From assembly GCA_027605045.1 (NCBI GenBank), contig JAQFWX010000113.1:47293-111292 (forward strand): 64,000 bases of DNA, given 5' to 3'. Shown here piece after piece: positions 1 to 9,942 of the stretch. The notes below the pieces were generated by a model. It made no database searches. It was not told where the DNA came from and saw nothing but the letters and a program-made list of their open reading frames with translations. The translations under genes were made by a program, and so were the position numbers. Origin of the DNA: Phallus indusiatus (taxonomy: Eukaryota; Basidiomycota; Agaricomycetes; Phallales; Phallaceae). Numbering within the stretch: the first letter of the stretch is position 1; every line of letters starts with the position of its first letter.

Positions 1-1016
1 TCAAATACGGCTAAAGCTTCATCCCATAAATTAAGTTTGTCGCCATGTGGCACGCACCTATTATAAGCTGTGTGGGTAACAGAATTATGATTGATATCAC
101 CAATCTGATTGATGTTAATAATGTCTGATAGATCAGGTAGAAAGGAAGGGCTATCTCACCTCGTCCACCTAACACCAACATCTATCACGATCTTTACATT
201 TTGGCAGTAAAAAAGAAGTAAAAAGCTCATGGACTAAGGATTGCAAATAAACGAAGTTTGCAATTCGTCGCAGCCTAAGTTTCTGTTAAACTTACAGGCT
301 ATCAATCTACTCATCACGAAAGGGGACGCGCGGACGTAATCAGCGCTCTTGACATCGTCTTTGGCTTATCCTTCCGAGAACAAATCTCATAAACCCGGCG
401 CTCAGTCTGAAGTGCACCCGAGTAGCAACAACATCACTTAAACATAGATCGAGAGTTGGTCAGCTTTTATAGTTAAGGAAAGTGCCAGATATGATTAAAC
501 CCTAAATGCCTTCTCCGCATATGGAAACATATATTTAGATACGACGATCTTTCAATGGCCCGAACATCTTTTTGCAAATAGTTAGTGCTAATCTGCATCA
601 TCAGCGAGATACTAGTTGTAGGACGATAAGGTTCACCTGTAGAGTATAGAGTTTTTTTTTCTTTTGACAGTTATGGCAATGTACTAATTTCACTGTAGTT
701 CTAGCATTACTTGAGCGGCTTGATGCCTCATTCGATCGGGATAAAATAATATTCAAAGCGATCTATGGCATTTGCGCTATTTTCGCCCCTTTGTTAGGTT
801 TGGCACTTATCGGATCTTTGACAAGAACATCTTGCGCAGGTCTGTGTATACCTGTTCACATCACATGGCAGTGAATAAGGTAATTGATTTAAAAAAGACT
901 TTTCACAAGCAAACCAAAATCTTCCCCGTCACGTACTTTCTCTCTCTCCCATTCGTCGACAGTCCACCTTTGTTGTTTAATATATTCCACAAATTTCCCA
1001 TCGACGCCGTCTTATA
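1..1016. other. Intergenic, no gene seen
   Basis: No open frame of convincing length or family similarity is present. The last 50 bases are the probable 5' leader of the gene that starts at 1017. A weak A/T-rich element (TTTAATATATT) lies near 975-986, but unlike its paralogues this gene has no clear TATAAA box. Confidence 0.5.
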
Positions 1017-1325
1017 ATGTCCCCGAATCAAACCACAGAAAACGGTCGCGTGCAGGGGATTGTTGGGTCATGTCTTCCAGAGAACACTACATCTACGCAT
1101 CCCCCACTCATGCCAAAGCTATCCTATGTCGCCCTTCCAGATGTGGAGACGGATGTAGGCCAAAATTCTTCTACTTCAGTGGGTGAGTTGATCAATAAAT
1201 ATATAGAGAAATTTGATGTATTTGGGGCTACAGGCGCGAGTACTACGTCACACTCACCGCGCAGCTTACCCACTCCTCCTTCCTCTCCCGCACAGGAGAA
1301 GAAGACTGGAACCTCGCAGCAGTGA
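1017..1325 (+). CDS. PLP/TPP-family small protein A
   Basis: Small Ser/Thr/Pro-rich protein of the family repeated through this window; function unknown. My model is exon 1 1017-1182, intron 1183-1233 (51 nt, GTGAGT..CTACAG, phase 1) and exon 2 1234-1325, giving 85 aa. Module 1 is MPKLSYVALPDVETD, matching the family pattern P-x-L-x-x-V-x-L-P plus acidic residues. Module 2, SLPTPPSSPAQ, lies just after the intron. The intron is a multiple of three and contains no in-frame stop, so an unspliced message would still encode a 102-aa protein with a 17-residue insert. There is no signal peptide or membrane segment. The family assignment rests on both modules and on the conserved intron position and phase; the start is the first ATG after an A/T-rich leader. 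Confidence 0.75.
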   Translation: MSPNQTTENGRVQGIVGSCLPENTTSTHPPLMPKLSYVALPDVETDVGQNSSTSVGELINKYIEKFDVFGATGASTTSHSPRSLPTPPSSPAQEKKTGTSQQ

Positions 1326-3338
1326 CTACGCCGTACGTCCATGTCATTGGACCCGGGGACAGCAACCGCAATCTGTTCTATTATATCGTGATGATAAATT
1401 AGTGAGTTTTACTCATTCCCTATACGCTGAGATAGGTTGACTGGATTCTGCTAGTTACTTTTCATTATTTTTTTAGATCCCGCTGGCTTGATGAAGATTT
1501 ATACCTACCCAATATTTATTTGACATATCTACGTACCCCCTTGACCATGCTTTAAGTTGATTCGGCCCGGGCGTTGATAATTACAGGCTCGTGAGACTGA
1601 ATACAATTTCAGTATGTTGTATTACAAAGACAAACGTGAACTTCATATACACTTTTGTATTGCACTGCTTTCCCAACCATAGTAATTTTATCCAAAAAGT
1701 CTTGACACGAACATGATCCAGTCACCAGAGTGGCTGTTGCACGTTATCCACTGTGTTGATCAACACACAGCAGTCATTCCATAAGACCCGCTGTTGATCA
1801 AATGAAAGCATCTTGATTGGCTTTGAAAACTGATTGTTAGATGCATATGGGCTTTTACAAGATCTAGCTACATAGACGTATATGAAGTACTTAATAATGA
1901 ATATGCACGGTATCACAGGATCGACAGCGCCTCACGATTGATGATAAATTTCTCAAATTACAGTTGAAGTCGTTTTCAGCTCATATTAGTAACTTGATCA
2001 TGATCCAGTATATAAAATGTATATAAATTGAGTAAATGTCATTTGTGCGCGACCCCTTTGTTTTTCATAGGATCTAGGATTTCTATCATTGAATGCATCT
2101 TTTTCATTGAGTTACTTACCAAGGTTATCTGATCATAATTCAGAGGACTACGGTGTGTTTGTCTTGTTATTGTTCAATTTCTCAAAACCATGTTTAAGAT
2201 AACGACATTGTCGCCACAACTGCGGGACAGGCCAAGAGACACAAACAGTAACAAATCTCAGGCTGAGTCTGAAAGTCTAAACGGAGCTTGCCAAGCTGCC
2301 GAGTTGGGATGTTGGCGCCAATCCAACGCCAATCACACTTGTGCACTGTACACTTGCAATAACTTCCTCCAACTTTCCTTGATGATATATCCTCGGAGCG
2401 TTGCACGACTCATCATCCATGTGGTTTTTCGTTAACCCTCTATGATCATCATTAGTTGGTTTTGACAAACGGACCGGGACGCCTCATGACTACCATTGCT
2501 ACCGACGTTGTATGATCGTGCGGTCGGACAGCGAACTATTTTTTCGGCCTCGACCTTGAGATATACCGGAAGAAGAAGAAGATAACTCATGACATTATTC
2601 CGTTACGAACCGTTGGTACATAATACGAAGATGAGCACCATCGTCGAAATAGCGCAGTTACATATGGTTCACCCAAACTGGTAAGTTTTGTCCCTGAAAA
2701 TCACTCGCTGGATGATTTAGTGTTAATATGTTCATATAACCCATTGTGCATAGGCCAATCAGAGTCTCTATCCAGATTGATATCAAACGAATTAGGTACA
2801 AACCTTATCCTGCCACCCATGCAAAAACAAGTAGCCAGACAGATAAAAATCAAACAATTTCCATTACCCTTTCACTCCTTTGTGTTCGCTTTGTACTTTC
2901 ATTTTTTTGACCGCGCTGACAAGTAATCTTCAGCCTCGACGGACTGGCACCCCCAAGATATCACAGAGGCCAAATATTTTGACATACATGTATAGCCTCT
3001 CACTCAGACCAGTCCTAAACTGATTTCATGACATAGCTGAAAGTCATGCTGCGCCGCCTACCGAGCAATCTTTCTCTTGAGGGACTTTTTTGTCCTAGCT
3101 ATGTCATATCTGGGTGATGATCCGTGCGTAAAAAGTCATTTTGGAGCTCTTCATGAAGGCTTATGACATATATGGACAGCCCCGAATAGATCTATTTCTG
3201 CGAATTAGCCTCCTTAACCTGTATCGCCTGGGGCTATATACGTATCTCCAACTTTTTTTTCATCCCACCTTATAAACCCGACTAACCTGGAGAATACCTC
3301 GAAACCTTTTCATCTGCAAGAACGTCAAGTCTGTTCAT
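1326..3338. other. Intergenic, no gene seen
   Basis: Only short open frames without family similarity occur. The right end contains the promoter of the next gene, with TATAAA at 3271-3276, 63 nt before its ATG. Confidence 0.5.
3271..3276 (+). promoter_or_regulatory. TATA box of member B
   Basis: TATAAA in the context CACCTTATAAACCC, 63 nt upstream of the ATG at 3339. The position matches the TATA boxes found upstream of the other family members. Confidence 0.6.
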
Positions 3339-3587
3339 ATGTCCACATCAGACTCATCCTCTACATACCCCGAACAACCTCCCCCCGCTCCTAAACTGCC
3401 TTGCATACCTCTTCCGGCTGTTGAAATAGACAATCCTCGATTTTCACTCCAAGTTGAGCAGGATATAATAATATCTGGGAATGCTCTCGGTTTAACTATC
3501 CATCCGACACCGCAATCCTCTACTACCAAACACAACGCAACCTCTCAAATAGAATGCTCTGACGCTGTCTTAGACTTTAAGAGATAG
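3339..3587 (+). CDS. PLP/TPP-family small protein B, possibly degenerate
   Basis: Open frame of 82 aa with a strong module 1: PPPAPKLPCIPLPAVEID, almost the same as in member D (PTPTLPCIPLPNVGD). A degraded module 2, IHPTPQSST, follows at residues about 54-62 in the same frame. No acceptor AG lies just before this segment, so the conserved phase-1 intron seen in the paralogues is not recoverable in the same place. Either the intron has been lost with the frame kept open, or the gene is decaying. A cryptic phase-1 intron (GTTTAA..AAATAG, 63 nt) is possible but would remove the TPQSS segment. No basic C-terminal tail of the Y..S.RR type is seen; the protein ends in DFKR. Confidence 0.6.
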   Translation: MSTSDSSSTYPEQPPPAPKLPCIPLPAVEIDNPRFSLQVEQDIIISGNALGLTIHPTPQSSTTKHNATSQIECSDAVLDFKR

Positions 3588-5392
3588 CGCTTTTAGGATA
3601 TCGATTGATAGAGAAGTAATGTTTTCCGTTTAACCAATCTCGGTTACTCAGACTAGCTGAACCCCGTTTAGAAGATTAGGAAACTAAAGATCAAGCAAGA
3701 TCACTCGTTATTTGTTATACTTCACTCATTATATTGGGTTGCTCGTGTTCCATTTCCTCTTCCGGTCCTAACAAATGGGAAATTCTCGTAGGCCAAACAT
3801 TAACTACAGCTCGTTGCGGAAAGTGTTATCCGTCGAAAAGTTTGAGGTTTGTTGTACGAGGATAAATGTGTATTTATTTTTGTAATTTGTAAACGTACTC
3901 CATCACTTTGCGTAAGATCATTTGGTCGTTCGGATTGCATTTGGTACATTCCTAACTTACAAAAAGCCCAGTGAGTTCAATCCACCACTGACAAATCCCG
4001 TGAATGATATCTCACCGATGATACCCACATTTTTATACCTTTCAAAGAAATGATAGGACGAAGCGTTTCACATCGGAATATCATACCATGCGGTTGTTAA
4101 GGAAAATGATTGCTTCAAGTATATCTTTCGTTTGGAAAAGAAAAGCCGAGACCTTTTTGCCGACTGGGACCTGCTTAGATTGAATCGTTCATGTCCATGG
4201 GATCACATTTACACGCCACGACGATGTGGCATCGTTCTTTCTGGTGATACTGCCCATACTGCCTGTGTTTGTCGGCGTACGTTTCTAGTGTAGGGGAGAT
4301 GCGAATTGAACATCTACCTAGAAATCGGCCTCCCATGTGACCAACTGTTTTAAAAATATGTAGTTTTGACCATTTTCAGTGCGGTTGCTTCTCCAGATCT
4401 CAGCTGCAAATTTGAATTGCTTTTCATTGTCGATGAATCATTATTATCGATGGCGGATGGCGGATATCAATTATTTATCATCGGTATTTTCGCATTCGTT
4501 TGTCACGCCACTACTCTCAAGCTAAATAAGAAGCTCATTGCCACCGCCCAGAGGGCAAAAAAATGACGAAACAGTTTTCGCACGAAAATTGATTTTCTCA
4601 AAAACAAAAAAAAAATTGGAACAAAGGAAAGGAAGGGGAAGCGTTATCGCCATGACGCCCTCAGTGCGCCGATAACTCACCATTCGTATTTATGTATCTG
4701 TCATTTCATTTCGTGTGGACTAACACCGGCTTTACAGTGGTCAGTTTCAATACATGACACCCCAAATTTTATGATTTTATTGATTTTATTGGTTGACCGT
4801 AGCGCTAACTATTTTTCGGTTCTCACATACCGACATCAGCATTGCTTTGAACAAAGAATGAGGAGATTCCGAAATGTATCGTTTAGGTGCGACAGAATCT
4901 GTTCTCTTCCCCAGAGAAGCAGAGTCGAGGACCGTTGTTCAATCCAGTCGGAACGAGTTTATATTTAGACTTGGTGGTTAAAACGTTAACCGATTGAACC
5001 ATCGGAATTTCCCTTGGAAGAGAAGATGGGAATACCAGGGAATACCAGGCATTTAGGGGCTTGGAGAACAGGTGGTTTTAGCAAGATTAAAGAACTTGAT
5101 TACAGACCCAGTCATAAAAAAACTTTTAGCCTCTTTTTCGTCAGCTTTGTGGCGCGGCGGCTTCGAAAGAAGCGCTTTACATGATATTCATACGGTATAT
5201 TTAAGTCTGGGTTATGTCCACAAAAATAGAAGTAAAAAAAATGCCAGATTAGATTCAATCACTTGCAAAATGAAAGATGCACGTAAAGCTTTCACCTATT
5301 GGTTCTCCCGGCCTATTGGTTCTTTCAGCCGGCCTTTTCAATCTTGGCTGTCCAAATGTTTTCCTTATTGGAGTCAGAATCGATGAAGTTTC

Positions 5393-5539
5393 TACATAGA
5401 CAATTCAGCGTATTTAAATAGCTGGGGAATATCGATGACACCTCGTAACTATAATTTCATAGCCAAAAACCTTCGACTTCCTTTCTTGTCTCCCAATTGG
5501 TAACCTAAATGAATTCTCTTGTTGTGAATACACGTGCTT
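5393..5539 (+). repeat. Direct repeat, copy 1
   Basis: About 150 bp running from TACATAGACAA to ATACACGTGCTT, repeated with differences and small indels at 5546-5720. Shared landmarks in order are TACATAGACAA, AATATCGATAAC/GAC, AATTTCAT, TTCTTGTCTCC, AATTGGT and AATACACGTGCTT. No coding potential is visible. Confidence 0.7.
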
Positions 5540-5545
5540 ATTGTG

Positions 5546-5720
5546 TACATAGACAAATGCAGTGTATTTATAATAGCTGTGTAATATCGATAACGTCCAG
5601 TAACTGCAATTTCATGAATCATAGCCAAAACTTCCTTACTGTTAGGTCATTGCCTCGACTTTTTTCTTGTCTCCAAATTGGTTAATTGAAACTTCTTTGT
5701 TGTGTTGAATACACGTGCTT
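5546..5720 (+). repeat. Direct repeat, copy 2
   Basis: Second copy of the repeat at 5393-5539, somewhat longer because of insertions (for example around CTTACTGTTAGGTCATTG). The two copies are nearly adjacent, which suggests a local tandem duplication. Confidence 0.7.
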
Positions 5721-8004
5721 CTAATTATTCAGAATGGAATTAAACTTGTCGGCGGTTATATTCAGAATGTTTGTTGAATTTCAGGACCGACCAAAAGCCA
5801 TGAAACAACGAAGTCCGACTCTCATTTTTCCATAACATCCGGTAAGTATCGTTTGGCTTCCGATGAACTTGCTTGTCCCTATACAATAATAAGCCTTTTT
5901 CCTGATCAGAGAACCAATTAATTCTGAAATAATAACTCGAGTGTCATTCCCGAACTTGAAGTTGGTCGGAACAAACAAAGCCAATTGATGGCCCAAAAAA
6001 AGAATCACCCTTGCTTCGGGTTTAAAGAAACGAGTGGATTGGTAATTGAGTCTCTTTAGCCTAAGAATTACTATTATAGCCGCTTTAGCATCTACTTAAT
6101 AATAGTACTTATATAAGTTCTCCAAGGATAATATGCATAAGGCATAAGCTAATCGGCTTGTTCTCATTATTTATAACTTTAATAAAGTGAAAGACCTAAT
6201 TATTTCATTGGAGTATGCTGGATTAACTATGAGCATCATCTTATCAGTAGATGGTTTGATGCGAGAAGCAACGGGAAATACAAATAAGAGAGTGCTACCG
6301 TCACTTGCTCACTGCTACAGTGATCTATTCATTGCGTTCGCTTTTGCATTAATCAGTTTTTCTTAGTATTGGCCCTCCACGTCGTCGACTTATCAGTTAA
6401 TTTGTATGAACTTGATAAATGGATTGGGAGCTGTGGGAAAAAAATCGCATGTGACCAAGAAGAAAAAAGATAAATTGCCTACGTCAGTGCCAAATTGCTT
6501 TATTCTGTCAACTTTACTCCAATAATCGGAGCGGAAGGCAAACGCATATACACATTCGATAATTGCACGTCTGTCGAATGATAGATTAATCAGGTAAGTC
6601 GTTTGAGGCCAGGCCGCCTGTACTTCATAATTCCTAAAAGTGAAAGTTCTGTATTTAAGACTCCGAATCTCCGATGCGGGGTTCTAAACTGCCGAGACGG
6701 CTGTGCATCTTCATGTGCTCCTACTGTGGCCATTGAACCTGAATATGTATATGTATGGCAAATGTCATTTTTAATCGCTTTCAACCGCATTCGATCTTAT
6801 TTGATAACGCATATCTGGATGTAGATGGATTCTGCATGGGGTTTAATTAAACGCAAGGCAAACGACGCGATAAAACCCAAAACTGAGCTACGACTAGCTC
6901 GGCTTCTGACGCACCTATTCGCGGAAAAGAAGACGTCTAATTAGGTATTGTATTCTGGCTTATACTTATAGAACTTTCTCAGCTCGGAGGCAACGGATTC
7001 AGCATCGAGGGGTGTGATAGCTCAGTTCGTATTTCGTTCGGATGTCCGGCGATCTTTCGATAATGTTTTGTTTCCCAGCAACCTGCTATTTCACTTCATT
7101 GAAGACCTCGAGAAAAGGCCAGAAGAGCACGTTTACTTAATTGTAATGGCAACGAACGCTGTGTGCGCCGAACCCCGTGTCGTAAGCGATGCCCTTTGAG
7201 CCGTTTTTTTTTTCGTGTGCGTATGAGCGGCGGAATGACCCACTTATGGTACATCCTCCTGAGCTGTCAAAAATGTGAACGAACTGGGTGATTACGCCAC
7301 ATGCAGACATATTGGACCCGCCCAAACGGCTCACGCGGTGTCAACCTAGAATATTTCCTTTTCCAGTTTCGGTATTGCTCAGTGGTCGGCTCGTAATGCA
7401 CCGAGTCCTTCTTGCGGAAGAGAAGAAGAGCTAAGTGTATCGAGTGTTTTTTTGAGTATGTGACATTCCTTCCTTCCTGTTACATTGTACCACCGGGGCG
7501 ACTCAAGTCCGGAGCAGGCCTTCTCTCCCTTCAATTATGTGGTCTCTTGGAGAATCGTTTTAAGGCTCTGAGATTTTCAAAGGCGATTCCGGTGCATAAG
7601 GAATCAGATGGCGGTGTACGTATAGACACCATTAGCTCCCTGGATTTAATTATCTGGAAAGATAGCCTCTCTTACCGGCCCATTTACCAGCGTTATAAAA
7701 CGATACACCCCTATGGAACGCCTCGCTAACGTGAATAAATTCTAAAATAATTAATAAATCTGTGAACCGGAGTTATGCCAATTTGCTAGTATTATTTGGA
7801 TGCACGACAGCTTCGGATTGATTGCGAGTGGTTGCCCTCGCGAGTCTATACCAGCCGTTTAATATTGATTATTTGAACCTCAAATAAAAAAAAAACCTAA
7901 TTATTTTAATTACATAATATTTATTTTTTAATAAAAAAAACCATTTTTCTTTATTTTTATGCGATTCTTCATTGCGCTGAAAAATAAAATTCGTTCTCCA
8001 AAGG

Positions 8005-8013
8005 TATATAAAG
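8005..8013 (+). promoter_or_regulatory. TATA box of member C
   Basis: TATATAAAG, 97 nt upstream of the ATG at 8102, followed by a C/T-rich leader. Confidence 0.65.
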
Positions 8014-8101
8014 GAATCAGGAATCAGGAATCAGGTTAATCAACCCGTCATCGTCCTACCCCCCTTCCTCCTCCATCCTCAACCCAACATATACTCAAAC
8101 G

Positions 8102-8434
8102 ATGTCTATTCCTCGAGCCACTTCATACTATTCCTCATCTGCAAACCCACAGCCGCCTAAGGCACCATATATAAAGACCATTTCTCTTCCTTTTTCTGAC
8201 GAAAACGACACACTGTTTCTTTCTTACGCCGCCGCTGGATCCGGCCACTCTGGAAACCCTCGTTAGTTTGTTAATTCGATGTCGTTTTTCCACTAAATTT
8301 GTATCGTAGAACGGCTGCCTACGCCACCTCTATCGTTGCCTTCTCAAAGTACAAGAAACTGGGGCAATAATCAAGGGGTGTCGTCGAGGTCGACATCCGC
8401 TTTCTCGTATCACTACCCTTCATCGAGACGATGA
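8102..8434 (+). CDS. PLP/TPP-family small protein C
   Basis: Two-exon gene too short for simple ORF calling. Exon 1 is 8102-8261, the intron 8262-8309 (48 nt, GTTAGT..TCGTAG, with ACTAA before the acceptor, phase 1) and exon 2 8310-8434, giving 94 aa. The N-terminus is Ser/Tyr-rich (SYYSSS). Module 1 is KAPYIKTISLPFSDEND. Module 2 directly follows the junction: QRLPTPPLSLPS, the closest in the window to a c-Myc-like phosphodegron. The C-terminus, SAFSYHYPSSRR, resembles the tails of members E, F and G. Reading through the intron stops at once (the donor supplies a TAG), leaving a protein of module 1 only. There is no signal peptide. Function is unknown; intrinsic disorder is inferred from composition. 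Confidence 0.82.
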
Positions 8435-9595
8435 GTCAGTGATGACCACATGAACATGGACTCTTTTAACGTTCTTATCCCCCAATTCAGTTTCGTTCAT
8501 CGATACATATAGTAGTGCCCTTGGGCTGTGCCAACATTATTCACCCGCTCTGGAATTTCTCTTTTCTTCACGATAATGCAGGACATTGGACATAGGCCGG
8601 ATTCGATACCGTGTTTCGCTGCATGGCCTCATGCTACATAATTACTTTTCTTTAATGTCTTAAGAAATCCATTTTGGCTTTGAACACTTGATACTTCTCG
8701 TATTTGGTTTGATTTGGATTTGGGCTTTTGCTCTTGTTCTGGCTTTCGTTGTTTGCGCGTCTCACTATTACCCTTTTTTCAATCTTCTTATTCCTCTCTT
8801 GCATATGTCATATCATCTATATCTGCACTTCTATACACCATTTCATCTCTCTGTTCGCGCTTGATATTCAATGTAATTCACACTGTGACAGTGTACTAAC
8901 TACTTTCATAATAATAACTTGAGTTTTTTTTAAAAAAAAAACTGTGACTCAACCTGCTTCTTAATAAAAAATATATATAATAATGTGTTCAACTCCCGCG
9001 AATTATGCGTTCTTTTTTGTTCTCCCTGGCGCCAGATGGTAGGGAGTAGCCGCTGCCACCTACCCTAGCTCAAGACAAACATTGGCGCCCACAGCTGCTT
9101 GCCAACAAACTCCCATCACCTCGATTCCCGATTGCCTTTGCTCTTTCCGTTCTGTAACTATGCCCCCTAATCTACCAACGATTTTTTTGTTTTAATAGTT
9201 ATTTTTTAGGTTTTGAAAGATCATGATCAACATCCGAGTTGTGCCGATCCTTTAAATCTCGATCAGCTGAACTTATTTTCTGGAAAGCCATAATAACGGT
9301 CCTTGACCCAGAACGGATCTTTATGTTGCAGACAGGCTAAAGAAGAGTTTGAAGACCGGTAACCAATAGGAAAACTCAGCATCCTATCGAAATTACATAA
9401 TTTTCGGTGACTTCTTCGAGCTCTATGGGCTGTAAGTATATAAAGCAGGACCTGTATTTTGCTGCTTAAGCTGACTCTTTCTCGTCAACCACCACCGTCG
9501 AACCTATTCATTGAACATCACCATTCAACCATCGCCCCTCTCCGATCATCACCTCATATTCCAAAAACACCTACCTCACACACAAAATAAACTAT
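8435..9595. other. Intergenic: 3' flank of C, promoter of D
   Basis: Pyrimidine-rich 3' flank at about 8700-8900, then an A/T-rich tract at 8920-8985. There are no supported genes. The promoter of member D begins near 9430. Confidence 0.5.
9437..9445 (+). promoter_or_regulatory. TATA box of member D
   Basis: TATATAAAG, 151 nt before the ATG at 9596, followed by a long CA/CT-rich leader free of ATG in the immediate upstream part. Confidence 0.6.
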
Positions 9596-9942
9596 ATGTC
9601 CCAATCACGGGTACCAACAATGCATAATCCGTCGGCGGTTGAGTCACTTTATGTTCACGCTCTCACACCGTCATTACACCCGCCACCGACACCAACGTTA
9701 CCATGTATCCCCCTTCCAAATGTTGGTGACCCACCCTTTCCTTGGCAGACCCCTGCGCTTACTAGTAGAGGCGAGCATAATAACTAGCAAGGCTTCAAAA
9801 AAGGTTGAGCTAATTATGATAATAAATATTAGACATACATGCTCGTCGTCCGCAGACTCCCCCGCCATCTCCTATGCGCAGCACCCGACACTACAGAGAC
9901 AGTAGCAGACACCCGCCCCAAACAAAGCCTAAGGCCAAGTAA
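9596..9942 (+). CDS. PLP/TPP-family small protein D
   Basis: Exon 1 is 9596-9764, the intron 9765-9832 (68 nt, GTAGAG..AATATTAG, phase 1) and exon 2 9833-9942, giving 92 aa. Module 1 is PPPTPTLPCIPLPNVGD. Module 2, RRPQTPPPSPMR, comes a few codons after the junction. Splicing at this position is supported by the phase shared with the paralogues and by the appearance of TPPPSP in frame downstream. Retention of the intron gives a stop before module 2. The C-terminus is basic (QTKPKAK) but lacks the Y..S.RR form. The donor GTAGAG is not ideal, so the exact junction is less certain than in C, E, F and G. Confidence 0.72.

Larger units (their letters stand above)
3588..8101. other. Intergenic with small repeats
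   Basis: Contains a direct repeat pair at 5393-5720. Open frames of about 105 codons occur at 5072-5386 (+) and 7412-7729 (+). Neither has a recognisable domain, a clear promoter or good splice context, so I do not call them genes. The stretch at 7880-7990 is A/T-rich and runs into the promoter of the 8102 gene. Confidence 0.45.

Noticed and set aside
5072..7729. Isolated frames of about 105 codons at 5072-5386 and 7412-7729
   Set aside because: No similarity to known families, no promoter or splice support; length is compatible with chance in this composition.
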